Shown piece by piece: positions 39,520-47,993 of a DNA stretch of 64,000 nt. The notes beneath the pieces were generated by a model. It saw nothing but the letters and a program-made list of their open reading frames with translations. It did no database searches and was not told where the DNA came from. How positions within the stretch are numbered: position 1 is the stretch's first letter; every line of letters starts with the position of its first letter. The stretch is taken from NCBI GenBank assembly GCA_001799615.1, contig MGTU01000020.1, forward strand, positions 1 through 64,000, read 5' to 3'. Source of the DNA: Elusimicrobia bacterium GWA2_61_42 (GTDB taxonomy: Bacteria; Elusimicrobiota; Elusimicrobia; Elusimicrobiales; UBA9959). The translations under genes were made by a program, and so were the position numbers.

Positions 39520-40797
39520 ATGCGCGTTGTTAAAGGCTTCCTGGTTTCCCTGCTCCTGTCCGGCTGCGCCGCGCGGGCGTTCGCCGTTTATACCCCTGAT
39601 TTTGACGGCGGCGTGGACGTAAAGCTGGCTATACAGGCGGCCATAGAGTCCGCGGCTTCCGCCGGCGGGCTGGTGCCTGAACCGGCGCGGCCCGCGCCCG
39701 AGCGTTCGGTCTGGGTCAGCATGGAGAAGAACGACGTGGGCGCCCTGGACGACGCCTTGTTCAAGCGCGCCCCGGTGGCCCAAAGCAAAAAGATAGCCGT
39801 TTATGAATTCGACGCCGCGGAACTGGGCCGGCTGGCCGACGGCATGCACCGCGCTTTCCTCAGGGCGCCGGGCTTCTTCGCCCATGACACGCTGGAGGCC
39901 GCGCTGGAAGATCTGAAAACACCGCCGGCGCCGCCGGCCCGGGCTTACGCCGTGGACCAGGAACTGCGCGTGAAGCAGGCGCTGGCGCTGGTGAAAGAGG
40001 ACTCCATCGTTTCAGCCATCGCGTCGCTGTCCGCTTTCAGGAACCGGTACTACCGCAGCGCCACGGGCGTTGACGCTTCCAAGTGGCTGCAGCGGGAGTG
40101 GGGCAAGTTCGCGCAGAACAGGCCTGACATTTCGGTGGCCCCTTTCAAGCACGCCGCCTTCCCGCAGGAGTCCGTGATCCTGACCATGCGCGGCACGACC
40201 GAGCCGGACAAGGTGATAGTGATAGGCGGCCACCTGGACTGCGTGGCCGGCGGCGGCGATAACCCGGCCCCCGGCGCCGACGACAACGCCTCGGGCGTGG
40301 CCGTCACCCAGGAGGTCATACGGGCCCTGGTGGAGGCCGGCTACAAGCCCGCCAAGACCATCAAGTTCATAGCTTTCGCGGCCGAAGAAGTGGGGCTGCG
40401 CGGCTCCGGCGACGTGGCCGCGGCCTTCAAGAAGGCCGGCACGGCGGTGGACGGGATGCTCAACCTCGACATGGTCAATTACAAAGGCTCACCGCTGGAT
40501 ATTTACTTCGTCTCGGACAATACCAGCGCCGGGCAGAACGCCTTCCTGGGCCGGCTGCTGGATACTTATACCGATTACACCTGGGGCTCCTTCAAATGCG
40601 GCTACGGCTGCTCCGACCACGCTTCCTGGACCAAGAACGGCTACCCGGCCTCGCTGCCGTTCGAGTCCACTTTCGAACAATACAATCCTTTCATCCACAA
40701 GGCCACCGACACGCTGGCCCAGACCGGCGGCCGGGCCGAGCAGGCGCTTAAGTTCGCCAGGCTGGCCGTGGCCTACGCCGTGGAACTGGCGAAGTAA
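39520..40797 (+). CDS. Exported M28-family aminopeptidase
   Basis: 425 residues with a signal peptide (VKGFLVSLLLSGCAARAFA). The catalytic domain from about 200 shows the two-zinc set: GGHLDCVAGG (His, Asp), GADDNASGVA (bridging Asp), FAAEEVGLRGS (general base Glu and ligand Glu), LNLDMVNYKG (Asp) and the late HKATDT (His). This matches the Vibrio/Aeromonas leucyl aminopeptidase group. The N-terminal 190 residues act as a propeptide-like region. Divergent from the metalloprotease gene, so two exported peptidases share a promoter region. Confidence 0.87.
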   Translation: MRVVKGFLVSLLLSGCAARAFAVYTPDFDGGVDVKLAIQAAIESAASAGGLVPEPARPAPERSVWVSMEKNDVGALDDALFKRAPVAQSKKIAVYEFDAAELGRLADGMHRAFLRAPGFFAHDTLEAALEDLKTPPAPPARAYAVDQELRVKQALALVKEDSIVSAIASLSAFRNRYYRSATGVDASKWLQREWGKFAQNRPDISVAPFKHAAFPQESVILTMRGTTEPDKVIVIGGHLDCVAGGGDNPAPGADDNASGVAVTQEVIRALVEAGYKPAKTIKFIAFAAEEVGLRGSGDVAAAFKKAGTAVDGMLNLDMVNYKGSPLDIYFVSDNTSAGQNAFLGRLLDTYTDYTWGSFKCGYGCSDHASWTKNGYPASLPFESTFEQYNPFIHKATDTLAQTGGRAEQALKFARLAVAYAVELAK

Positions 40798-40821
40798 ACC
40801 CAAGGACCACCGCGCCAAGGA

Positions 40822-40871
40822 AACCGCCGGCAGCGCCCGGCGGTTCCATTTTGGGCCGGTTTTTGTAGAAT
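40822..40871 (+). terminator. Dispersed hairpin module with separated TAGAAT
   Basis: ACCGCCGGCAGCGCCCGGCG with TTCCATTTTG; TTTTTGTAGAATATTG follows, with TAGAAT at 40866-40871. The receiver gene starts 58 bases on. Confidence 0.68.
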
Positions 40872-40928
40872 ATTGGGACGAAGCCGGCGGACAGGGAATA
40901 GATGATCCGGAACGGCATGGGGTAATCA

Positions 40929-41885
40929 ATGAAAGTGCTTATTGTCGACGACAGCGCGGAGATCCGGAGCCTTATCCGGATCATCCTGGAGCATAACGGC
41001 CACGAGGTGGCGGGCGAGGCCGAGGACGGGCCCAGCGCGCTGAAAGCCTTCGCGGAGCTGCGCCCCGACGTGGTGCTGCTGGATATCATCATGCCGGGCA
41101 AGTCCGGGGTGGAGGTGCTGGAAGATATCCGCAAGATAGACCCGCTGGCCAGGGTTATCATGGTGACCGCCGTGGAGCAGAACGAGATCAACAGGCGGCT
41201 CATGCTGATCGGCGCGGACGGGATAATCTATAAGCCTTTCGCCGCCGGCGACTTTGAAAAAGCCTTTCACTCCTTCGCGCAGATGAAGCCGGCGAAAAGC
41301 GGCAAGGCCGGGGCGATAAAGCGCCTGGCGGCCGGCGGGCTCAGCAAGTGCATGCTCAGGGCCAACGACGCCACCTCCGGCAACTGGGAGCTGTGCGAGG
41401 TCAGCGTTTTTTCCGGCAAGCCGGCCGACTTGGCCAAGCTGGCGGCCTTCGGCAGGGACGCCGCCGCCGTCCAGATAAATATCCGCAACGGTCCCGCGCT
41501 CTCCTCGGCGATGATCTTCCGCGCCGAGGACATAGGGCTTATCTCCGGGTCTTTGGTAAAAGGGCCCCTGTACCGGACCGGCGGCATCAAGGAGCTGGAG
41601 GAAGGGCTAATGATAGAGATAGGCAATATCATACTGAACGCCCTGATGAACCCGCTGGTCAACGCTTTAAAGCGGATCGCCATTCCCACCGTGCCGATGC
41701 TTATCAAGGGGGGGCCCGCCGCCGTAGCGGCCGGGCTCAGCGCCTGCCTGGACCTGAAACAGGAGCTCCGGATAATCTCCGCCTCTCTGGCCATGCGGCG
41801 CGAGGGGCATATGGCCAGGGCCGGCGTGGTGGGGCTGCTGCCGGAGGAGCTCGCGGCGGAGATAGAACTGGGAGCAGCGGATTAG
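40929..41885 (+). CDS. Response regulator with C-terminal CheC/CheX-like domain
   Basis: 318 residues. A REC domain (1-120: LIVDDSAE, VVLLDIIMPGKSG, VTAVEQ, IYKPFAA) is joined by a short linker to a region from about 125. The block LEEGLMIEIGNIILNALMNP near 222-241 fits the E-x-x-N phosphatase helix of CheC/CheX. CheC-type domains dephosphorylate CheY-like receivers, so this protein may act on the stand-alone receivers at 32.3 and 36.1 kb. That link is inferred. No chemotaxis gene is nearby. Confidence 0.82.
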   Translation: MKVLIVDDSAEIRSLIRIILEHNGHEVAGEAEDGPSALKAFAELRPDVVLLDIIMPGKSGVEVLEDIRKIDPLARVIMVTAVEQNEINRRLMLIGADGIIYKPFAAGDFEKAFHSFAQMKPAKSGKAGAIKRLAAGGLSKCMLRANDATSGNWELCEVSVFSGKPADLAKLAAFGRDAAAVQINIRNGPALSSAMIFRAEDIGLISGSLVKGPLYRTGGIKELEEGLMIEIGNIILNALMNPLVNALKRIAIPTVPMLIKGGPAAVAAGLSACLDLKQELRIISASLAMRREGHMARAGVVGLLPEELAAEIELGAAD

Positions 41886-41923
41886 AGCCCCGACCGCCCG
41901 CGGGAAAACGCGCCGGGAGCTTT

Positions 41924-41963
41924 TAACCGCCGGCGAAGCCCGGCGGTTTTGTTTTGATAGAAT
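41924..41963 (+). terminator. Dispersed module: terminator plus TAGAAT
   Basis: An ACCGCCGG/CCGGCGGT stem, TTTTGTTTTGA, TAGAAT at 41958-41963. The next ATG is 29 bases on. Confidence 0.78.
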
Positions 41964-41992
41964 AGTGCTGCGGGGAATCAGTCTCAACGATT

Positions 41993-42766
41993 ATGTTCAA
42001 TAAACTGCGCGGTCTTCCGCCCATTATCGAAAGCAAGCTGGCTTTTCCGCTTTACGGGATTATCGGCGGCGTCGTCCTGATCGTCTATGGCCTGGTCGGG
42101 CGGGCGCGGGCGCGCGGGCGCGCTAACCTCCCTCTCAATCCGGCCGCCTCGCGCGCGGACGCGGGCCGGCAGGTCGTAATGGGCAAGGCCCATTCTCCGT
42201 CGCCCCTGAACTCGCCGGTCTCTAACACCGCCTGCGTCTTTTACCTGGAAAAAACCCAGGCGCTGAAATACGCGCGCTACGGGCAAAATGGCAGGCAGGA
42301 ATCCCGGGGCGGCCGGCTGGTGGAAGCTTTTGGCGGCTTCTTCGTGCGCTACGGCACGCGTACGGCCTTTGTCGTTCCTTTTGCCGGGAGCGCGGACCTC
42401 TGCAAGCCGGAAACGACCAAAGGTTTCGTGGACGGCATTCAGAAGTTCGAGCAGATCATAAAGGAAGGCGAAGACGTGACGGTGATCGGAACGCCGCGGC
42501 CGCTGGCGGACTTCATGGCGTACCTGCGCCGGGACGCGGGCATTTCCCTTCCCTCCGACAGCATAGCGGACCTGACCAGGATGGAGAAAGACCCCGGCTA
42601 TAGCGGGATGCCTTGCTTTTACGCGGACGGGCTGGAAAGCGTCACCGACCAGCCCTACAATGACTACCTGGCCAGGACCGCGTCGAGCGGCCTTGCCTAT
42701 GTACTGGCCGGCGCCGTCATCACGGCCGCGTCGGCGGCGGCTCTCGTTTATTTTAACGGCAGATAG
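41993..42766 (+). CDS. Membrane protein with GIDE-like domain
   Basis: 257 residues with an N-terminal helix (FPLYGIIGGVVLIVYGLVG) and a C-terminal one (AYVLAGAVITAASAAALVYF). The region between (about 60-225: VVMGKAHSPSPLNSPVSNTA, then FYLEKTQ, GEDVTVIGTPRPL) resembles the GIDE domain of MUL1-type proteins, where a soluble loop lies between two membrane segments. The match is tentative. Likely in an operon with the small gene at 42792 and the metalloprotease at 43114. Confidence 0.5.
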   Translation: MFNKLRGLPPIIESKLAFPLYGIIGGVVLIVYGLVGRARARGRANLPLNPAASRADAGRQVVMGKAHSPSPLNSPVSNTACVFYLEKTQALKYARYGQNGRQESRGGRLVEAFGGFFVRYGTRTAFVVPFAGSADLCKPETTKGFVDGIQKFEQIIKEGEDVTVIGTPRPLADFMAYLRRDAGISLPSDSIADLTRMEKDPGYSGMPCFYADGLESVTDQPYNDYLARTASSGLAYVLAGAVITAASAAALVYFNGR

Positions 42767-42791
42767 TCGGTTATTCTCAGGAGGCGATACT

Positions 42792-43055
42792 ATGGACAGG
42801 ACAGGCTGGCAGAATCTGTTTAAAAAAAGGTTCATTCTGGAACCGGTTAACGAGGATTCAAAACCCGGAGAGGCGACCTATTCGCTTAAAGACAAGGAAT
42901 TTTTAATTATCATCAGGGCGACCACGCCTTCCGGCGCGCTCCGGGCCGTGTCGGTGACCGATACCGAGGAATGCCTGGTGATCAACAGGGGCCAGGGCAG
43001 GAGCGCCTACGTAGACTGGAACATGGTAGAGGCCATCACTACGGTAGACGCCTGA
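42792..43055 (+). CDS. Hypothetical small cytosolic protein
   Basis: 87 residues from the ATG at 42792 with a good AGGAGG site; longer frames upstream overlap the preceding gene. It has a strand-rich pattern (EFLIIIRATTPSGALRAVSV) and no signal or membrane segment. Only 25 bases separate it from the GIDE-like gene stop. No family recognised. Confidence 0.62.
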   Translation: MDRTGWQNLFKKRFILEPVNEDSKPGEATYSLKDKEFLIIIRATTPSGALRAVSVTDTEECLVINRGQGRSAYVDWNMVEAITTVDA

Positions 43056-43113
43056 AGCCGGGCGAAAAAAAGGCGCGGGCCCTTCGGGGCCCGGCCGCAA
43101 AATAAGGGATCTT

Positions 43114-43962
43114 ATGATAGCTTTCATCTGCCTGCTGGCGCTCGGCATCGCGATCTACCTTTACAGGCTGGTGTCGCAGGCCGGCGGCGGGGTATCCGTT
43201 GTGGACGCGCAAAGCGGCGCGGCTCCGGCGGTTTTTCATGCCGGCCCCTGGGCCGTGCCGCTGGCTTTGGCCGCCGGCTGGCTGCTGAAGGACTTCTGGA
43301 TAATCATAGGTTTCCCTTTCCATGTCATGTGCCATGAACTGGGGCACTCTCTGGTCGCCTGGCTGGCCGGGCGCTGGTCTTTCCCCGTAATAGCCGGCGT
43401 CGCCGTGACGGACCACTCAGCGTCGCTTTTTTTGAGCGTCCTGGTGGCCGGCGCGATAGGGTGGACCTCCTGGCAGGCGGTTAAAGCCCGCAGTCTCCTG
43501 CTGCTTGTCTGCTGCGCCCTGCTGAGCTCTGGTTTCGTCTATCTGCAGTTTATTGCCAGCCCCGCGGAATTCCAGGAATATCTGCTTTTCGGAGGGCATG
43601 CCGGAGAGTTCGTTTTTCCGGCCGTGCTCATAGCGGCCTTCTATTACCGCGGGCCGGCGGGTTTGCGCTGGGACTGGTTCCGGTACCCGGTAATGGCGGC
43701 TTCGGCCTGTTCGCTGATGGCCGCGTGGTTCTTCTGGGTTAAAGCCGGGGCCGACCCCGTGAACGGGATCTACGGCGTCGCCATCTCCGACCCGAAAGTG
43801 GCGGGTGACGATATCGCGCGGCTTGTCGCCGGCGCCGGCTGGACGGCGCGGCAGGCCGTGGACAACTATCTCAGGCTGGGAGAAGCGGCCTGGGCGTTCG
43901 TGGCGGTATTTTATTTCAGGTTCCTGCTGCGCCGCGCCCCCGCGGGAGAAAAGGCGGCCTAG
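43114..43962 (+). CDS. Polytopic membrane metalloprotease, M50B-like
   Basis: 282 residues with about seven transmembrane segments. The zinc motif CHELGHSLVAWLAGR (about 72-86, H-E-x-x-H inside a hydrophobic segment) resembles site-2-like M50B peptidases. A second conserved acidic ligand is not obvious, and the long GHAGEFVFPA segment near 160 could supply it. It may cut membrane-bound substrates. Third gene of a run from 41993. A ribosome site (AAGGGATCTT) is present. Confidence 0.68.
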   Translation: MIAFICLLALGIAIYLYRLVSQAGGGVSVVDAQSGAAPAVFHAGPWAVPLALAAGWLLKDFWIIIGFPFHVMCHELGHSLVAWLAGRWSFPVIAGVAVTDHSASLFLSVLVAGAIGWTSWQAVKARSLLLLVCCALLSSGFVYLQFIASPAEFQEYLLFGGHAGEFVFPAVLIAAFYYRGPAGLRWDWFRYPVMAASACSLMAAWFFWVKAGADPVNGIYGVAISDPKVAGDDIARLVAGAGWTARQAVDNYLRLGEAAWAFVAVFYFRFLLRRAPAGEKAA

Positions 43963-44038
43963 GACTTCGGCGCCAAGTTGTCAGCGGCATGCAATTGGGG
44001 CATAATATAGAGCGAAACGGGTTACGACCGGAGGCAAA

Positions 44039-45760
44039 ATGGACTCTTTTGAGTTTGAAAATAAAATAAACGCGCTCGAGGCGCGGCTGGCCAGGGTAGA
44101 AGGGGCGCTGCTGAAAACCTCCCAGCCGCCGGCGGCCCCGCTGCCCCCGGCCAAGCCGATCCCGGTCCCGCCGCCCGCCCCCAAACTTCAAACGCTGCTG
44201 AAGGCCCAGGCGTCCGCCGACTTGAATTCCGCGGCCCGCCAGGCGGCGCCCAAAGAGCGGTCCGGCAGCTGGCTGGGCGTAGTGGCCGGCATCTGCTTCG
44301 TACTGGCCGCCGCGTTCATCATAAAACTTTCCATCGATTCGGGCTGGCTTACGCCGGAGCGGCAGATCGGGCTGGCGCTGCTGCTGGGCATCGGCCTGAT
44401 AGCGGCCGGGTTCGCGCTGCTGGAGGCGGACCGGGAATACTCCAGCCTGCTGCCCGGGGCCGGCATCATAGTGCTTTACATCACCGTCTTCGCGGCCCAC
44501 CGGCTGTATTCTATTATTTCGTTCGAGAACGCCATCGCGCTGGTCAGCCTGGTTTCCGGGGTCTGCGTCTGGCTGTATACGCGCATAAAGGAGGACTGGT
44601 ACCCGGTCACCGCCGCGGCCGGCACCTACTGCGCCCCGGTCGTGCTGTCGCTCGGTTCTTCCTCCACTTTCAGCGTCTATTATTTCCTGCTCTGCTCCAC
44701 GGCGTTCGCGATAGTTTCGGTCTGGGTGAGGTCCCGGACGCTGACGCTGGTCTCGGCTTACCTCGCCATCATGATGACCGCTTTTACCGGTCTTTACCTG
44801 AACCAGGACGCGCTGATAGCGGGCATGCTGGCGCTCAATTTCCTGGTGCTCGCCGCCGGGACCTACCTGTACACCCGGCAGAACCAGAAGCCGCTGACGG
44901 AAACCGAGTCCGCCAGTTTTCTGCCGCTGCTGCTGTTCTTCTACGCCCTGGAATATTATTACATCGAACGCCTGCAGCCGGGGCTGGCCCCGTGGCTTTC
45001 GCTGGGCTTCGCCGGCGTCCTGCTCGGGCTGCACCTGTCCGCCGGGAAAATGTTTCCCGGGGTGAACCTGGGCAGCCGGTCCATGGTCTTCGCCTTCACG
45101 GCGGTGGTGTGCTTCCATTCTTTCTACCTTGAACTGCTGCCGGCCGACGCCAAACCGTGGCTGTTCGTGGTTATCGCGCTCGCTGTCGCTCTTACTTCGG
45201 TCAGGTTCGGCGGGCAGCAGAAGGACGGGCCGCTGCGCGTCCCGGCCCTGGCCGTGCTGGCGGTGCTGCTGCTGGAGTACGCGGGAATGGTCTCGCATCT
45301 GCTGTCGGGCAAAGACGCCGCCTGGCTGGCCGTCTCCCTGGCCGCCCTGTTCAGCCTGTGGGCGGTGGTCTACGCCCGCGGCGAAGAGTTCTCGGGCCAC
45401 GGCGGGTACGGGCCGCTGCTCGGGGCCGCGCACCTGCTGGCGGTGTCCGGGCTGTACCGGCTGACCACCGAAACCGGTTCGCTGGCGGTATCGGCGTCCT
45501 GGCTGCTTTACGCCGTCTGCGTCATAGCTTTCGCTTTCGGCAGGAAGGACGAGGCGATGGCCAAGTCCGCCATGCTCGTGCTCGGTTTTGCGGCCGGCAA
45601 GGCCCTGCTTTACGACGCGGCGTCGGCTCCCACCACGGTGCGCATCCTGTGCCTGCTCCTTACCGGGGCGGCGCTTTACGGGTCCGGCTTCCTTATCCGC
45701 AGAATTTCCGGCTGGAAGACGGAAAAAAATAAAGACCAGCGGGAGCCTGCCGGGGTCTGA
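44039..45760 (+). CDS. DUF2339 polytopic membrane protein
   Basis: 573 residues. A short coiled coil (ENKINALEARLARVEGALL) and a Pro/Ala linker lead into about 15 hydrophobic segments. The first of these (WLGVVAGICFVLAAAFIIKL, then GWLTPERQIGLALLLG) is the typical DUF2339 opening. Function unknown; members are sometimes linked to cell-envelope genes. GGAGGCAAA precedes the ATG. The cyclase gene follows 20 bases after its stop, suggesting cotranscription. Confidence 0.82.
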   Translation: MDSFEFENKINALEARLARVEGALLKTSQPPAAPLPPAKPIPVPPPAPKLQTLLKAQASADLNSAARQAAPKERSGSWLGVVAGICFVLAAAFIIKLSIDSGWLTPERQIGLALLLGIGLIAAGFALLEADREYSSLLPGAGIIVLYITVFAAHRLYSIISFENAIALVSLVSGVCVWLYTRIKEDWYPVTAAAGTYCAPVVLSLGSSSTFSVYYFLLCSTAFAIVSVWVRSRTLTLVSAYLAIMMTAFTGLYLNQDALIAGMLALNFLVLAAGTYLYTRQNQKPLTETESASFLPLLLFFYALEYYYIERLQPGLAPWLSLGFAGVLLGLHLSAGKMFPGVNLGSRSMVFAFTAVVCFHSFYLELLPADAKPWLFVVIALAVALTSVRFGGQQKDGPLRVPALAVLAVLLLEYAGMVSHLLSGKDAAWLAVSLAALFSLWAVVYARGEEFSGHGGYGPLLGAAHLLAVSGLYRLTTETGSLAVSASWLLYAVCVIAFAFGRKDEAMAKSAMLVLGFAAGKALLYDAASAPTTVRILCLLLTGAALYGSGFLIRRISGWKTEKNKDQREPAGV

Positions 45761-45780
45761 CCGGGCGGCGGGCGCGCTTT

Positions 45781-47022
45781 ATGACAAAAGAAAAACTTCT
45801 CGCGTTCTTTTCGGAGGAAGAAAGATCGGGGGAGCGGAAGATCAACCGCATCCGCCTGGCCTTTCTCGCCGTCTTCTTCCTGAACGAACTTTTCAACTAC
45901 CACGCGCTGGGCGTGGTGGAATACAGGCTGCACGTGCGCTCGCTCTGGACCATGCTGGCCTGGGGCCTCTACGGCGCGGCCGCCTGGTACGCGGTCAACA
46001 GGGCGGGCTTTTACGAGCGCTGGCTGAAATACGTCTCCGCCGCGGCGGACGCGCTGTTCCTTACGCTCGTCATCGTGCTGGTGGAGGGCAATAACGGGCC
46101 GCTGGTGCCGCTCTATTTCGTGCTGATCGCCGGCTGCTCGCTGCGCTACAGCGGCAAGGCCCTCTTCGCCTCGGCCGGCCTTTCGGCGCTGGGCTACGCC
46201 GCGGTCTGGCGCACTTCCTTCGGCAATCCCAACCTGGCGCCTATCTCGCATTACGCGGCGGTAATTTACATGCTGATACTGGCGCTGGCCGGCGTGCTGG
46301 CCGGCTACGCGGTCAGGAAAATGCGCGGCCTGGTGCTCAAGTTCGCCGAGAGCATGGTGCGGCGCGAGCTGGCCGAGACCGCCCTTTCGCGCTACGTCTC
46401 GCACCAGGTGGCCCGCAAGATCCTGGATTCCCCGGAAGGCGGGACCGCCATGGGGGAAGGCAGGCGCACCAAAGCCGCCATCCTCATCTCGGATATACGC
46501 GGCTTCACCCCGATGTCCGAGGCCATGGACGCGGGCGCGCTGGTAAAACTTCTTAACCTCTATTTCGGGCGCATGGTGGACGTGGTGTTCCGGCACGACG
46601 GCACGCTGGATAAATTCGTGGGGGACGCGCTTATAGTGGTCTTCAACGACCCGTTCGAGCAGCCGGACGCGGAGAAGCGCGCCGTGGCCTGCGCCGCCGA
46701 GATGCAGCGGGAGATAGCGGCCTTCAACGCGCTGCAGGCCGCCGCGGGCGCCAGGACCCTGGGCGTGGGCATAGGCGTGCACAGCGGCCCGGTGGTGGCC
46801 GGCAACGTGGGGTCGCAGTCGCGCATGGACTATACGGTGATGGGGGATACGGTTAATTTCGCCTCGCGCCTGCAGGGGAAAGCGCCGGCCGGGGCCGTAT
46901 TCGTCTCCGCCGCCGTGCGTGAAGCCACCGCCAATGATTTCGCCTACAAAGGGCTGGGCAGGATGGAGTTCAAGGGCTGCAGCGAACCGGCCGAGGTGTT
47001 CGAGCTGCAGGCGGCCGGCTGA
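45781..47022 (+). CDS. Membrane class III adenylate cyclase
   Basis: 413 residues. Six hydrophobic segments fill the first 180 residues, resembling membrane sensor cyclases. A helical linker (KFAESMVRRELAETALSRYV) leads to the class III catalytic domain from about 232. Metal-binding Asp238 (LISDIRGF) and Asp282 (KFVGDAL), Lys278 for base selection (favouring ATP), and the transition-state Asn and Arg in GDTVNFASRL are all present. Product: cAMP, most likely. A cNMP-binding protein at 52274 is a candidate receiver. Confidence 0.88.
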   Translation: MTKEKLLAFFSEEERSGERKINRIRLAFLAVFFLNELFNYHALGVVEYRLHVRSLWTMLAWGLYGAAAWYAVNRAGFYERWLKYVSAAADALFLTLVIVLVEGNNGPLVPLYFVLIAGCSLRYSGKALFASAGLSALGYAAVWRTSFGNPNLAPISHYAAVIYMLILALAGVLAGYAVRKMRGLVLKFAESMVRRELAETALSRYVSHQVARKILDSPEGGTAMGEGRRTKAAILISDIRGFTPMSEAMDAGALVKLLNLYFGRMVDVVFRHDGTLDKFVGDALIVVFNDPFEQPDAEKRAVACAAEMQREIAAFNALQAAAGARTLGVGIGVHSGPVVAGNVGSQSRMDYTVMGDTVNFASRLQGKAPAGAVFVSAAVREATANDFAYKGLGRMEFKGCSEPAEVFELQAAG

Positions 47023-47127
47023 ACGCGGCGGCGGGCCCGTTTTTGAACCGGCATACGGGAAAATATTAAAATACGGGGACCTGCGGTGAAGCGAATACAA
47101 CAGCGGGCGAGTTTAAGGAAGAACCAT

Positions 47128-47844
47128 ATGAAGAAAATAATATTGATGGCGGCCGCGTTCTTAATGGCAGGGGCCCTGGCCGCTCCCGGTTTTGCCCAGG
47201 AAGAACAGCCCGCGCCGGCGCAGGCCGCCCCCGCGGCCCCGGCCGCTCCGGCTGTGGCCCCGGCCCCCCCGGCGAAGAAAAAAGCGGCCAGGAAGAAAGC
47301 CGTAAAGAGGGCCCCCGCGCCAAAGCCGGCGGTTGAAGCCGCGGTCCTGCCCGCGGCGCAGCAGCCCGCGCCCGCCGCGGCCCCCGAGGCCGCGCCGATC
47401 CCTCAGGCCGCGGCCGAAGTTCCGGCGGCCGCCGCCGCGCCGGTCAAAGCCGAAGCGCCCCGGCCCTCGGTCTGCCCCAATTGTTTCCAGCCGCTGCTGG
47501 CCGGGTACAGCGGTATTCTCGCCGACCTTAAGCCCTGGATGGAAGAAATGGACCTCAAGGCCGCGGAACTGGACGGCAGGCTCTCAGCCATCCAGAAAAA
47601 GATCAACGGGGCGGAGGACGCCATAGAGAAAGCCAAACTTGGCGCCGATAAAAAAGAGGCTAAGGCGGCCGTTAAGGCCTTTACCAAAGAGCGCAAACTG
47701 TTCTTGAAGGAATATACCGACGCTAGCGACGAGAAAGACGCTTTCTATAAGAAGTTCTCGAAGGAAACGGAGAAAAAAGTGGCGGGCTACAATAAGACGG
47801 TGGAGATAAAACTGAGAACCACCCTGTCGGCCGCTTCGGAGTAA
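47128..47844 (+). CDS. Exported Ala/Pro/Lys-rich protein with coiled coil
   Basis: 238 residues from the ATG at 47128 with AAGGAAG upstream. A signal peptide (KKIILMAAAFLMAGALAAPG) is followed by a low-complexity Ala/Pro/Lys segment (about 25-120). A short Cys pair (VCPNCFQPLL) leads into a charged helical region (about 140-235) with heptad spacing. The low-complexity part is like the envelope-spanning regions of TonB-type proteins, though no TonB C-domain is seen. Function unknown. Confidence 0.62.
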   Translation: MKKIILMAAAFLMAGALAAPGFAQEEQPAPAQAAPAAPAAPAVAPAPPAKKKAARKKAVKRAPAPKPAVEAAVLPAAQQPAPAAAPEAAPIPQAAAEVPAAAAAPVKAEAPRPSVCPNCFQPLLAGYSGILADLKPWMEEMDLKAAELDGRLSAIQKKINGAEDAIEKAKLGADKKEAKAAVKAFTKERKLFLKEYTDASDEKDAFYKKFSKETEKKVAGYNKTVEIKLRTTLSAASE

Positions 47845-47882
47845 GGGGCCGTAAGGCGGGCGCGTAACGCGTTTAGCACACA

Positions 47883-47910
47883 CCGCCGGGGAAGCCCGGC
47901 GGCGTTGTTT
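47883..47910 (+). terminator. Dispersed hairpin module, weak T tract
   Basis: ACCGCCGGGGAAGCCCGGCG with GCGTTGTTTGG. Termination is doubtful. Confidence 0.62.
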
Positions 47911-47993
47911 GGCTGGATTTAGCGCGCGCAGCGGAGATATAAAAAGCGCCGGAAGGCTTCCCCGGCGCGGATCTCCGGAACGCAGGAGGGACG

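Noticed and set aside
7107-41963. CRISPR array from the repeated CCGCCGGG units
   Set aside because: Repeats are separated by whole genes rather than short uniform spacers, and they form terminators. No cas genes are present.
43916-45433. Minus-strand 505-residue frame opposite the DUF2339 gene
   Set aside because: Low-complexity Gln/Arg/Gly composition typical of antisense of GC-rich membrane genes. No ribosome site.
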